Assembly (NCBI GenBank): GCA_035638255.1
Contig: DASRAJ010000120.1
Location: 1 to 64,000, forward strand
Origin: DASRAJ01 sp035638255
GTDB lineage: Bacteria > Bacteroidota > Bacteroidia > Chitinophagales > UBA10324
Direction: 5' to 3'
DNA length: 64,000 bases
The notes beneath the pieces were generated by a model. That model worked only from the letters and a program-made list of their open reading frames with translations. It made no database searches and was not told the origin of the DNA. Position 1 is the first letter of the stretch, and each line of letters starts with the position of its first letter. Below, piece by piece: positions 8,420-18,700 of this stretch. Both the position numbers and the translations under genes were made by a program.

Positions 8420-10186
8420 ATGCAATCTTCGTGTAAGAAACACTTTTCGCGAATCTTCATCGCCACCTTATTTCTTTTTAGTCCTTTCAGAATTTTATCG
8501 CAGTCAACTTTCTATATTCAGGATTTGGGAACAAAAAATCTTTTACAACGGAAGGAAATTCTTTCGGGAAGAGTCTCAGACGCTATTCATTTTTCAACTT
8601 TACCACTCCAGAGAATTAAAGTAATTACGTTTTTGGACAGCGCCCAAAGTAACCGTGAACTTTCTGAGAATGGTACTTTAAAGCCGATGGCCTGGGGAGG
8701 ATATTATCAAGGATTTGATAGCCGTTGCTTTGTTACTTATACTGATGATGTTGAATATCTTCTTTCGGATAACAATGAATGGGTTGAACTTTTAGAAGAT
8801 GGCTACCAACATAACCTTAAGAGCTTTAGACCAGTTCTAAAATATTTCTATCGCGACAAAGCAACTTTCTACCAGCATCGTGATGATGATTTCATGGTGA
8901 AGATCAATCCCGTTTTTGATTTTGCTATTGGAAAAGAATCCGCTTCTGATCAAACTCTCTTTACAAACACGCGAGGCATTAATGTGCGGGGATGGATTGC
9001 AAAGAAAGTGGGTTATGAGTTTTTCTTAACTGAAAACCAGGCGCGTTATCCATTGTACGTTCGTCAACGGATTGATTCATTCGGTGCGGTTCCGAATGAA
9101 GGTTACTACAAAGGATTCAAAGTCGGTGGAGTTGACTTCTTCGAGGCAAAAGGATATTTCGATTTCACCGCGGCAAAGTTTATCACCATTCAATTCGGTC
9201 ACGGTAAAAATTTTCTTGGCAACGGAATTCGCTCACTTGCGCTTTCTGATTTTTCAGAAAATTATCTCTTTTTGAAACTGCAAACACAGGTTTGGAAATT
9301 TAATTACCAAAATCTTTTTATGGATCTGACCGGCGATTTTCTCCGCGGCGGCGATAAGCTTTTGCCGAAGAAATTTGCGGCCATTCATCACTTCAGTATC
9401 AATGCAACTAAATGGCTGAATGCCGGAGTTTTTGAAACCGTGGTTTTTCACCGCAACGATGGCTTTGAATTTCAGTATCTGAACCCGGTCATTTTTTATC
9501 GCTCCGTTGAACAACTCCTTGGCAGTCCTGACAATTCGATGCTGGGAATTGATTACCGCCTGATTTTTTTTCACCACCTCGAATACTACGGGCAAGTTGC
9601 ATTGGATGATTACAATTTTCAGGCATCAAAAGGGAAGACCGGATATTGGGGCAATAAGTATGGCATTCAGCAGGGAATTAAATATGATAACGCTTTTACC
9701 GTAAGCAATCTTGACTTGCAGCTTGAATGGAATTACGTTCGCCCCTATACATATACACATGATGATTCGATAGCGAACTATTCAAACTATAATCAACCCC
9801 TGGCGAATCCGCTTGGCGCCAACTTCAGTGAAGTGATTGGCATGATTCATTATCAGCCCATCTTTCCCCTCACCATCGAAACGCAAGTTTTGCTGGCTGT
9901 GCAGGGAAGAGACACGAGCAATTCTAATTGGGGTGGAAACATTTTTATACCCACCACTGAAAATAATGTGGAAAGCATTTACGGTAATCAGGTAGCACAA
10001 GGCGTGAAAAATCATCTCGTGAATTTCCAGCTCAGCGTTTCATACATGATCAAACACAACCTGTTTGCTGATGTTACCTATATATACAGAAAGACAACTT
10101 CCGATTTCTCTGCCTTCAATTCCACTTCAAATATTTTTCAGGCAGGGATTAGAATGAACATTGACAGAAAATCATTTTCATTCTGA
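8420..10186 (+). CDS. Wzi/RemB-like outer-membrane beta-barrel protein
   Basis: A 588-aa protein with a signal peptide (residues 1-27, ending RILSQ), then a ~100-residue N-terminal domain and a large array of amphipathic beta strands ending MNIDRKSFSF, with a C-terminal Phe. Segments such as GHGKNFLGNGIRSLALSDFS and NPVIFYRSVEQLLGSPDN resemble the capsule assembly Wzi family, whose Bacteroidota members include the gliding protein RemB. Family assignment is from recognition, not alignment. It is tail-to-tail with the M1 peptidase gene, only 8 bp apart, with no obvious terminator between them. Confidence 0.65.
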   Translation: MQSSCKKHFSRIFIATLFLFSPFRILSQSTFYIQDLGTKNLLQRKEILSGRVSDAIHFSTLPLQRIKVITFLDSAQSNRELSENGTLKPMAWGGYYQGFDSRCFVTYTDDVEYLLSDNNEWVELLEDGYQHNLKSFRPVLKYFYRDKATFYQHRDDDFMVKINPVFDFAIGKESASDQTLFTNTRGINVRGWIAKKVGYEFFLTENQARYPLYVRQRIDSFGAVPNEGYYKGFKVGGVDFFEAKGYFDFTAAKFITIQFGHGKNFLGNGIRSLALSDFSENYLFLKLQTQVWKFNYQNLFMDLTGDFLRGGDKLLPKKFAAIHHFSINATKWLNAGVFETVVFHRNDGFEFQYLNPVIFYRSVEQLLGSPDNSMLGIDYRLIFFHHLEYYGQVALDDYNFQASKGKTGYWGNKYGIQQGIKYDNAFTVSNLDLQLEWNYVRPYTYTHDDSIANYSNYNQPLANPLGANFSEVIGMIHYQPIFPLTIETQVLLAVQGRDTSNSNWGGNIFIPTTENNVESIYGNQVAQGVKNHLVNFQLSVSYMIKHNLFADVTYIYRKTTSDFSAFNSTSNIFQAGIRMNIDRKSFSF

Positions 10187-10194
10187 AACAAATT

Positions 10195-12147
10195 TTACGG
10201 CTTCCATACATTATCCTTCCTGTCAACATCAGGGGTATAAATATCACCGAGCTTGACTGACTGAATCTCACTTTGAGTTTTAGTTCGAAAAATGTAAACT
10301 GTACTTCCATCTTTCCATACTTCAGCAGTTTCATGATGATGAATAACGGAACCGTCCTTCAACGTAATGTCAAGTGTAACAGGCACCGGAATGTTTCCTT
10401 TCTTCTCCACTACTATTTTCCACTTTCCTCCCGATTTATCAGGATCCATTTTCACTTCCTTAATCGAAAGATCAGGATACCCCCAATCAAAAAACCACGC
10501 CTTCCAAAACCAATCGAGATTTTCCCCACTCGATTTATTGAAGATGAAGAAGAAATCGTATGGCGTAGGATGCTTTCCGTTCCAGGCATCCATGTACGCA
10601 TGAAGCGCTTTGAAGAACTTTTCATCACCCAATAAATCGCGGAGTATCCAGTAACAGAGGCCAGGTTTTCCATAAGAGTTGGAATAGTATTCAATACCTG
10701 ATTGCAACTTTGAATTGGTGATCATGGGAACATCTTTATCGGTGCCTGCATTGCGCTCGAATCGTCCCCTGCTGTAAATTCCTTCATCTTCCGGTTCGCC
10801 GAGCATGGGAGAAATAACAGACTCACCTATCGTTGCCCAGCCCTCATCCATCCATGCATATTGCGTTTCGTTGATGCCCATGTAGAATGGAAAGTAGGAA
10901 TGAAAAATTTCGTGCGAGGTAAGCTGCACGGCATCTGTTCTTGTTTCAGTAGGGTTATCATTCACCATCATCGGGTATTCCATTTGATCAGTGCCATCGA
11001 ACACGGTGATGTGCGGAAAAGGAAACGGCACTGCCGGAAAAGTATCGCTCATGATCTGCACACTCCGCTTCGCCTGGTTGATCACGTCGAAGTAGTCTTT
11101 GTGATTTTTGTTGAATGCAGTTTCCACCAAAACTTTTCTTCCGGAGTTTTTATCAGCAACAATGGAGCATACATCCCACAAGTAATGATTGCTGAGCGCA
11201 AAAACAAAATCGGTAACGTTGGTGGCAGAAAACTTAAATGTGTTCATTGCATTTGCAGTGGTGACGATTCCGTTTTTATAATCCGGCGAATCAATCACGT
11301 GAGTGATCTGCGATGAATTTTCCGCCTGATGAAGCTTGCTCAAAATGTTCGGCGATAAAACTTCCTGCTCATTCTGCAAATCACCCGTTGCCCAAATCAT
11401 GTAGCCTTTTGGCACGGTGATGCTTGCGTTGAAATTTCCAAAGTCGTTGTAAAATTCCTGGATGCCTTTGTAGCTCGCATCATCCCAGCCATCCACATCA
11501 TCATACACTGCAATGCGAGGAAAGCAGTACGCGATAAAGAAAGATGTTGAGTCAACTTGTCCTGTGCGATTTTGCGAGCCACTGTTAAGCGTGTAATACC
11601 ACCTCACATGAATGATAGTTTTGGTGCGGGATAACAACGGTTCTTTTAACTTGATGATAAGGTTAGTGCCCTCCGTCAATTCCGGGTTATCAATAATGGA
11701 TGCGAGTTTGTCATTAACAGAGTCACTACTGCTTTTGCCATTCGGGTTGGGCTTACCAATCATACTTTTTCCGGCCACTTCCAGCTGCTCAATCGTAACA
11801 CCGTCATTTTCATCCTTCTCAGCAACAGGGTAGTTGCGAAATGTTCCTCGCTTGTAATAATCCGGAAAGAGATGAAAGATGAGTTTGTGAAGTGTATCCG
11901 GACTGTTGTTGAAATACGCGATCGTTTCTTCACCCGAGAGTAAAAGTGTTTTCGGATTGAAAGAAACATTCAAATCATAATCACCGCGATTCTGCCAGTA
12001 ATTTTTTCCGGGCTGTCCATCCATTGAACGTGTTCCCTGATCATACGCCTGTTGCATGTTGCGATTGATGAAGATTTGGGCGTGAGAAAAAGCGCAGGGG
12101 AAAGTGAGAATGAGAGTGAGGGTGATCGTGCGCAGGTTCTTCTTCAT
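10195..12147 (-). CDS. M1 family zinc metallopeptidase
   Basis: This 650-aa protein has a signal peptide (about residues 1-23), an N-terminal beta domain and a gluzincin catalytic domain. The zinc site is visible: HEIFH followed 18 residues later by the Glu of WMDEGWAT. The exopeptidase GxMEN-like motif appears as DQMEYPMM. M1 enzymes are aminopeptidases; the GGMEN-to-QMEYP change is common in Bacteroidota secreted members, so the exact activity is uncertain. No T9SS domain is present, so it should be periplasmic or outer-membrane associated. Confidence 0.9.
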   Translation of the reverse strand: MKKNLRTITLTLILTFPCAFSHAQIFINRNMQQAYDQGTRSMDGQPGKNYWQNRGDYDLNVSFNPKTLLLSGEETIAYFNNSPDTLHKLIFHLFPDYYKRGTFRNYPVAEKDENDGVTIEQLEVAGKSMIGKPNPNGKSSSDSVNDKLASIIDNPELTEGTNLIIKLKEPLLSRTKTIIHVRWYYTLNSGSQNRTGQVDSTSFFIAYCFPRIAVYDDVDGWDDASYKGIQEFYNDFGNFNASITVPKGYMIWATGDLQNEQEVLSPNILSKLHQAENSSQITHVIDSPDYKNGIVTTANAMNTFKFSATNVTDFVFALSNHYLWDVCSIVADKNSGRKVLVETAFNKNHKDYFDVINQAKRSVQIMSDTFPAVPFPFPHITVFDGTDQMEYPMMVNDNPTETRTDAVQLTSHEIFHSYFPFYMGINETQYAWMDEGWATIGESVISPMLGEPEDEGIYSRGRFERNAGTDKDVPMITNSKLQSGIEYYSNSYGKPGLCYWILRDLLGDEKFFKALHAYMDAWNGKHPTPYDFFFIFNKSSGENLDWFWKAWFFDWGYPDLSIKEVKMDPDKSGGKWKIVVEKKGNIPVPVTLDITLKDGSVIHHHETAEVWKDGSTVYIFRTKTQSEIQSVKLGDIYTPDVDRKDNVWKP

Positions 12148-12436
12148 GAATTTTATTTTTTGGAAGACGGAACTGCGAAGATCAAAACTTTATGCTGAAG
12201 TGACGACTCATTTCAATCTTGTCCGAAGGACTCTATGAGAACTTTGAATTTTGATTCTTGATTCTAATCCCACAACCGGAGAGATTCGAAAACTTTAGCC
12301 ATAAATCGGCAATTTGACCCAATATTCAAATGTGTGAATGATGTAACATATTTCAAAAATTATGTAACGCTTTTACTAATAAACCTATACACTTTTATCC
12401 TGTAATTATTCATTCACCATTTCAATTAAAGCAACA

Positions 12437-13582
12437 ATGAAGATTCAAACCGAAAAAAGCCCTGCAATTAAAAGATCTTCTATCAGGATGTTCATCTACC
12501 GCGCCATGAGTGGCTTCCTTCTATTGTTCCTTCTCACGATACACAGAGGCTGCCAGGAAAATCAGTTTACCAATTCAACCTCCACAAATCAAAATTCCTT
12601 TGACTTCAAATTACCGGTCTCAAATGATTTAATGCAGATCAATCTCGTTTCTGAAGTGGACGATTATATCCCGGCTTTTCTTTCGCGTGCCTGGGGAATC
12701 GCTTTTAATGAAGAGGGTGAAGCATGTCTCTCCTCCAATGCAAAAGGTCTGTCAACCATTTACGATGGAAATGGCATATCCCTCAAGTCAACGGTTGGAA
12801 TTCCTTTCAATGGTGACCCTACAGGAGCTGCACCTTCGGGTGTGGTTTACAATAACACTTCAGCGTTCATCATTCCTTCCTCAGGAGAAAAAAGTGAATT
12901 CATTTTCGCTACTGAAAATGGAACCATTGCAGCATGGAGTTCCGGCAGTGTTGCCAACACTGTGGCTGATCACTCTGCATCCATGGCAGTGTACAAAGGA
13001 CTCGCTCTTGCAAAACAAGGAGGAAAGAATTTTCTCTACGCCACCGATTTCAGGAATGCTAAAATAGACGTGTATGATCAGCTCTTCACTTACCAGCATG
13101 GTTATTCCTTTACCGATCCTGCTATGCCTGCCGGTTATGCTCCTTTCAACATCCGTGAGATCAACGGACAGTTGTATGTTACTTATGCAAAACAATTAGC
13201 TCCGGAGAATAAAAACGATGATCCCGGCCCCGGAAATGGCTATATAGATATTTATAACAACGATGGCTCTTTCGTAAAGCGATTTGCTTCACAGGGCACT
13301 CTTAACTCTCCATGGGGCATTGAGAGAGTTGCCGGCTCACAGCCCGGGATCCTCATTGGAAATTATGGAAACGGAAAGATCAATGTTTTTGATATGAAAG
13401 GCAACTTCACCATGTACCTGAAGAGTGGTGGAATTCCAATTGAAATAAAAGGACTATGCGCAATCATTTTCCCGAAAAAAAACCTGCCACCGAATGATCG
13501 CAAGCGTCTTTATTTCACTGCCGGATCAAAAGGTGAATCAAGTACGCTCTTCGGTTATCTTTCGCCGAACCGGTTGCGTTGA
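12437..13582 (+). CDS. TIGR03118-like secreted beta-propeller protein
   Basis: The 381-aa protein has an N-terminal hydrophobic segment (residues 17-36) followed by a Cys (RGCQENQ), so it could be a lipoprotein or membrane-anchored. The body shows propeller-type repeats: LSRAWGIAFNEEGEACLSSN, GDPTGAAPSGVVYNN, FIFATENGTIAAWSSG and SPWGIERV. This order matches the uncharacterised TIGR03118 family. It is the first gene of a plus-strand run but is separated from the kinases by a repeat array. Upstream, 12148-12436 is AT-rich promoter-like sequence with nothing specific recognised. Confidence 0.75.
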   Translation: MKIQTEKSPAIKRSSIRMFIYRAMSGFLLLFLLTIHRGCQENQFTNSTSTNQNSFDFKLPVSNDLMQINLVSEVDDYIPAFLSRAWGIAFNEEGEACLSSNAKGLSTIYDGNGISLKSTVGIPFNGDPTGAAPSGVVYNNTSAFIIPSSGEKSEFIFATENGTIAAWSSGSVANTVADHSASMAVYKGLALAKQGGKNFLYATDFRNAKIDVYDQLFTYQHGYSFTDPAMPAGYAPFNIREINGQLYVTYAKQLAPENKNDDPGPGNGYIDIYNNDGSFVKRFASQGTLNSPWGIERVAGSQPGILIGNYGNGKINVFDMKGNFTMYLKSGGIPIEIKGLCAIIFPKKNLPPNDRKRLYFTAGSKGESSTLFGYLSPNRLR

Positions 13583-13588
13583 GAGTAA

Positions 13589-13799
13589 CAATCGTGAGAC
13601 GTGAGACGTGAGAGGTGAGACCTGAGAGGTGAGAGGTGAGAGGTGAGACGAGAGAGGTGAGATTTCAGAGGTAGGACTGAAGACTTATGACGTAAGACTT
13701 CAAAATTGAAGTAAAACTCCACAAAGGCTCAAGACTCAAGGCACAAGACTCAAGGCGCAAGACTCACGGCTCACGTCTCACGTCACGTCTCACGACGCA
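13589..13799. repeat. Period-7 repeat array (GTGAGAC/GTGAGAG then CTCAAGA/CTCACGT)
   Basis: The spacer begins with degenerate tandem GTGAGAC and GTGAGAG units (13589-13665). After a short mixed stretch it continues as 7-bp units CTCAAGA, CTCAAGG, CACAAGA, CTCAAGG, CGCAAGA, CTCACGG and CTCACGT (13730-13799). The last units are the inverse of the first, so a large hairpin is possible. The array ends about 11 bp before a relic of a kinase gene. Confidence 0.85.
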
Positions 13800-13810
13800 A
13801 CTTCTAAAAA

Positions 13811-13849
13811 CGATTCCTTACTTTACCTGTGAATCACACTTCACAGATC
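13811..13849 (+). pseudogene. Relic of a histidine-kinase 3' end
   Basis: Read in the frame of the following kinase, this stretch gives FLTLPVNHTSQIV. That matches the tail of the third kinase (ITLPVNYIS, stop, IV) at 21448-21477. Over 39 bp the DNA differs at only about five positions, including TAG to CAG at the former stop codon. The apparent GTG start at 13829 therefore lies in the last codons of a vanished upstream kinase. Confidence 0.65.
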
Positions 13850-15775
13850 GTGAGCGATGCACTGTTTCAAATTCCGGAGATTGCAGATGAGCTCGCTTCC
13901 ATCCATGATGAGCACCAGTATCTTAATCGTTTGTTCGAATACTTCTGGTTGAAGAAAGATATTCGTGAAGAGCAGACACTTGATCATTATAATGAGTTGC
14001 TGGAGCGAAGCAAGAAACTCCACTACAAATATGGAATTGCTTTCAGTTTGCTTCTCATCTCAAATTTTTACTACTACGAGAATCTTGACAAGGCAATGCA
14101 GTTTGCAAGAGAGTCGAATCATCTCTTCACTGAATTGGATGACAAAAAAGGCATCGCCAATTCATGTGTCTCGCTGAGCTTTAACCTGAAGGGAAATGGA
14201 GATTTCGACCAGGCATTAGAAGCGATCCACCGTGCCATCACGAGCAGCACAGAGGGAAATTGCTATGATGAGATGATGCTTGCTCAATACGCTCTCGGAG
14301 TTTTTCATTTCGACATGAAAGATTACAAAGCGGCATTGGCAGCGTATGCTGACGCGTCACAGGTTCTGGACAAGGTGAGAGATCTCAACCTCGCAGCAAG
14401 AGTAGAAGGAGGCATGGGAAGCGCTTATCAAATGCTTGGTGATCATGAGAAGGCAACGTACCACATCAACCAGTCACTCGAATACTACAAGAAGATAGAC
14501 AACCACCTCGGCGAATCGCGGGCATACAATGATCTCGGGTTGATTGAAAAAGCGCGCAGCCATTATGAGAGGGCGGAAGAATATTTTATGAAGAGTCTGA
14601 AACTTCGTGAAGAGCTGAACAGCAGAACCATCATGCACTCTTCCTACCTCGCCCTGTGTGATCTTTACCTGCTGCAAAATGAAAATGAAAAAGCGCTGAC
14701 TTCCGCCATGCACGCGCTCGAATGTGCGATGGATGCATCTTCAAAGCCAAAAGTATTTCAAACTCATCAGCGGCTTGCAGAGATTTACAAGAAGATGAAT
14801 GATCCGTGGAAAGCACTCGGGCACTTTGAAAAATTTCTGAAGCTGAAGGAAGACGTGCTCGGAGAAGAGATGAACAACAAGATCAAGCAGCTTCAAACAA
14901 AGTTTGCAACAGTGAATGCGGAAAAAGAATCGGAGATCAACCGCCTGAAAAATGTAGAGTTGAAAAACACACTCGATGAATTGAAAGCAGCGCAATCGCA
15001 ATTGGTACAGACTGAAAAGATGGCTTCACTTGGTCAGCTCACATCCGGCATTGCTCATGAGATCAACAATCCGATCAACTTTGTTTCTGCGAACATCAAT
15101 CCGCTGAAAAGAAATTTTGAGGAATTGATTCAGGCGCTGAAGAATAGTAACGGAACACTCAGTGATGATTTGAATTATACGATTGAGGAATCGCAACTGC
15201 TCCTCTCCGGAATTGAAGAAGGATCAAAACGCACTGCCGAAATTGTGAAAGGGCTTCGCAACTTTTCACGCCTCGATGAAGATGTTTTGAAACTGTCTGA
15301 CATCAATGAAGGAATTGAATCAACCTTAGTGCTGGTGCAAAATAAAATGAATCAGCACAACATCGAAGTCATAAAGTCACTCGGCGATATTCCTCAGATC
15401 GAATGCTATCCGGGACAACTGAACCAGGTGTGGATGAACCTGCTGACAAATGCAATTGATGCAGTGGGAAGTGATGCCCCGAATAAAACGGGGGAACGAA
15501 AAATTTTCGTGACTACCGATGCCATCCCGATAGATCGGGATGGTATCGGTTCAGTGCGCGTTTCTATTCGCGACACAGGCAATGGAATAAGTGATGAAGT
15601 GAAACAAAAAATCTTCGATCCATTCTTCACCACAAAAGATGTTGGCAAAGGAACGGGACTTGGTCTCTCCATCAGCTATGGTATCATTGAAAAGCACAAC
15701 GGAAAAATTGAAGTAAAGAGTGAGGTTGGAAAGGGAACTGAATTTATAATTATCTTGCCATACGATGAAAAGTAA
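13829..15775 (+). CDS. Cytoplasmic TPR histidine kinase (kinase 1)
   Basis: A 648-aa sensor kinase without signal peptide or membrane segment. Residues about 60-350 hold TPR repeats (for example YELGQ-type helices DYKAALAAYADASQVL and EKATYHINQSLEYYKK). A coiled coil follows (residues 345-400), then the H-box GIAHEINNPINF with His410, the N-box NLLTNAID, and G1/G2 boxes DTGNG and GKGTGLGLS. The GTG at 13850, not 13829, may be the true start, because 13829-13849 derives from a lost gene's tail. The loop after KIFVTT contains a palindromic insertion (15517-15553). It overlaps the next kinase by 11 bp, so co-translation is likely. Confidence 0.9.
   Translation: MNHTSQIVSDALFQIPEIADELASIHDEHQYLNRLFEYFWLKKDIREEQTLDHYNELLERSKKLHYKYGIAFSLLLISNFYYYENLDKAMQFARESNHLFTELDDKKGIANSCVSLSFNLKGNGDFDQALEAIHRAITSSTEGNCYDEMMLAQYALGVFHFDMKDYKAALAAYADASQVLDKVRDLNLAARVEGGMGSAYQMLGDHEKATYHINQSLEYYKKIDNHLGESRAYNDLGLIEKARSHYERAEEYFMKSLKLREELNSRTIMHSSYLALCDLYLLQNENEKALTSAMHALECAMDASSKPKVFQTHQRLAEIYKKMNDPWKALGHFEKFLKLKEDVLGEEMNNKIKQLQTKFATVNAEKESEINRLKNVELKNTLDELKAAQSQLVQTEKMASLGQLTSGIAHEINNPINFVSANINPLKRNFEELIQALKNSNGTLSDDLNYTIEESQLLLSGIEEGSKRTAEIVKGLRNFSRLDEDVLKLSDINEGIESTLVLVQNKMNQHNIEVIKSLGDIPQIECYPGQLNQVWMNLLTNAIDAVGSDAPNKTGERKIFVTTDAIPIDRDGIGSVRVSIRDTGNGISDEVKQKIFDPFFTTKDVGKGTGLGLSISYGIIEKHNGKIEVKSEVGKGTEFIIILPYDEK
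15517..15553 (+). repeat. Palindromic insertion inside the ATPase domain of kinase 1
   Basis: CCATCCCGAT (15522-15531) and ATCGGGATGG (15534-15543) are perfect inverted arms. They sit in a 37-bp stretch that is exactly absent from the otherwise matching sequence of kinase 3. In kinase 1 it is translated in frame as a loop reading DAIPIDRDGIGS between two strands of the HATPase domain. Confidence 0.7.
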
Positions 15776-18700
15776 ACCACTGCTACTTTTTTCCTTCTTT
15801 CTTTTTGCAAGTGGCTTTGCTGTTTCACAGCAAAAGATTCCGGTTGAAAAACTTCCCTTCAAACTTGTTTCCATTGATGATGGCTTATCTCAGGGATTGG
15901 TGTCTGCCTTGATTCAGGATAAAGCAGGATTCCTGTGGTTCGGAACAAAGGATGGACTAAATAAATACGATGGTTACAATTTTAAAATTTACCGTCACGT
16001 ACCAAATGATTCTGCCACCCTTGCTGATAATTATGTGACCCGCTTATTCCAGGATTCACGAGGGCTTATTTGGATCGCTTACAATTCAAACAAGATTGAT
16101 GTCTTTAATCCGAAAACTGAATTTGTCTTTCACCTTCCATTGCCTTACAATGCATCGTGGGAGTTTCTCCCGGTGTCCGGCGATCTGATTACAGAAGACA
16201 AAGAAGGCAACATGCTAATCAATGCCGCCACAGAAATTATTAAGTTACAGATGGGTTCAGCTCCCAATAAGGAATCAAAATTTCCTTACACAATAAACAC
16301 AGTTGATTTACAAAGTTATTTTGAGAATTATGGTTGCCACTTAAAATACGGCTTGCATTTTTTCATCTCCTCAAATAATAATCTTTGGATATCATCCCTT
16401 GATTCTGTTTTTGTTTTTGCCAACTCGAGTCTGCCGCAGCAGAATGAAGTGAAGAGGTTCGGCATTAATTACTTCTCATTTAATAAATCGGCAAAATGGC
16501 TTCAGGAAAATGGTGTCGCAAGTTTAGCGGAAGACAAACGCAATCACCTTCTTCTTGTTACCGATTTCGGATTTCTTTCAGTATTCGATATGAATACTTT
16601 GGAATTGAAAGACAGTATTCAGTTTGGAAATGCAGATGAATTCAACCTGAGGGCCATCTGTTTCGACAGGAAGGGACGAACCTGGATGGTTTTGAATTCC
16701 CAACTTTTACTTTATGACTATAAAAGCCGAAGTATTAAATCGGTGAATACTCAAAATACAAATTTCCCATTTGACATCCAGCAGAGTTCATACTCCATTC
16801 TGGAAGACAGCAGCGGCGTAATCTGGATCGGTACCAAGGGCTGGGGTGTTTTAAAGTACAATGCCACTATCGAACGATTTAAACAATTCACCGGAAAGTC
16901 AGGAGAAATATTCAGCACCCGCAACATGGTACCTGACTCCAGTGGAAATGTTATTCTTAATCTGGGATTCTTTGAGTACTGGAAATATAATTCGTCAACA
17001 GGAGAATTGAAAGATAGTTTTCTGAGAAAGGAAATAATCGGTCCGTTACTCAAAGAATATGAAATCAATGCAAATGACAGAGCGGTTTTTAATGTGGATC
17101 ATCAAGGAAACTACTGGTTTAATTATAATCTACGCAATCTTATAAAATATGATCCTGTAAATCAGACGGCTGAAAAATCTATGTTACCACCCGACCGGTT
17201 TCACACTGAAGTGTCGTCATTATTTTTTGACCGGCAAAACAAGATGTGGTTTATATCGTGGCAAGAAGTGCCAAAGCCGATTCTGTTTTCATTTGATCCG
17301 AATTCGCAAAGCATTTCATTCCAGGATACTTTTCCGGTGAAGGGATCATACATCGGCTATCCCTTCACATCGAGTGTGATAGTTGACGATGAAAATAATT
17401 TTTGGATGGCTACCACCAAAGGATTGTTCGCATTTAATCCTCAAAAGAAGACCTGGCAACGTTACACGCATGTCGAGGGTGATACTGCTACACTAAGCGC
17501 AGATGTGCTATTCTCCCTGTGTAGGGATCCCGTTCAGCCAAACAAAATTTTATGGGTGGGCTCAAACGGAGGAGGACTCATCCGTTTCAATAAAGAAACG
17601 CATCGTTGTTCTACCTTCAATACAAACAACTCTAAACTGCCCAACGATGTGATCTATGGAATTCTTTCCGACAAGGAAGGTAATTTATGGGTGAGCACCA
17701 ACAAAGGCATTGCACGTTTCAATCCGCAAACAAAGGAAACAAAATCGTTCACCGTGAATGATGGATTGCAGAGCAATGAATTCAATCGTTACGCTTTCTG
17801 TAAACTATCAACCGGTGAACTGGCATTTGGCGGAGTCAACGGCTTCAATGTTTTTAAGCCGGAAGATGTGAGTGAAAATAAATTTCAGCCGAACGTAGTA
17901 CTTACCGGTTTCTCTATCAATAATGACGAAGTGAATTTGAGGCGCGCAGAGTCTCCGCTTACAGAACTCATTTATTCTGCAAGTGAAGTTGATTTGAATT
18001 ACAAACAAAACATTCTGTCATTCAGCTTCACCTCCACTGATTTTGCTGCTCCTGAAAAAATTCTTTACCAATATAAAATGGATGGAGTAAACCCGGGTTG
18101 GAGCCCTCCATCCAACAAACATGAAATCAATTATACCAACCTCGATCCCGGCTCTTATACATTGCATGTGCGAGCCACTAACAGCGATGGAAATTGGAGC
18201 AGAAATGAAGCAACCTTGGAAATTTCTATTTCACCGCCGTGGTGGAATACGACCCTGGCAAAAATCACTTATGTCGCAGCATTCATTTTGCTGGTATTTC
18301 TTTTCATCGAACTTAGAATACGGGGTTTACGGCGGCAGCGTAAAATTCTTGAAACGAAGGTGGAACTGCGTACACGTGAATTGAAAAAAACGCAACAGCA
18401 ACTTATTCAGAGCGAGAAAATGTCTTCCCTCGGTCAGCTTACTGCAGGCATTGCACACGAGATTAATAACCCCATCAATTTTGTTTCCGCTAATGTTCAA
18501 CCCCTAAAAAGAAATTTGTTCGAGATGAAAATCCTGATGGAGAGATATGAAGGCGTCATCTTCAACAGTGATAAAAGAGAGGAGCTGGAAAAATTGAAGC
18601 AGCAATTCGAGAAAGATTTTACCATTGAAGAATCGGAAAAACTATTAAAGGGAATCGAAGAAGGGTCGAAGCGAACAGCAGATATTGTGAGAGGGCTTCG

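Noticed and set aside
13589..13799. CRISPR array
   Set aside because: Units are 7 bp, degenerate and without spacers; no cas genes are nearby.
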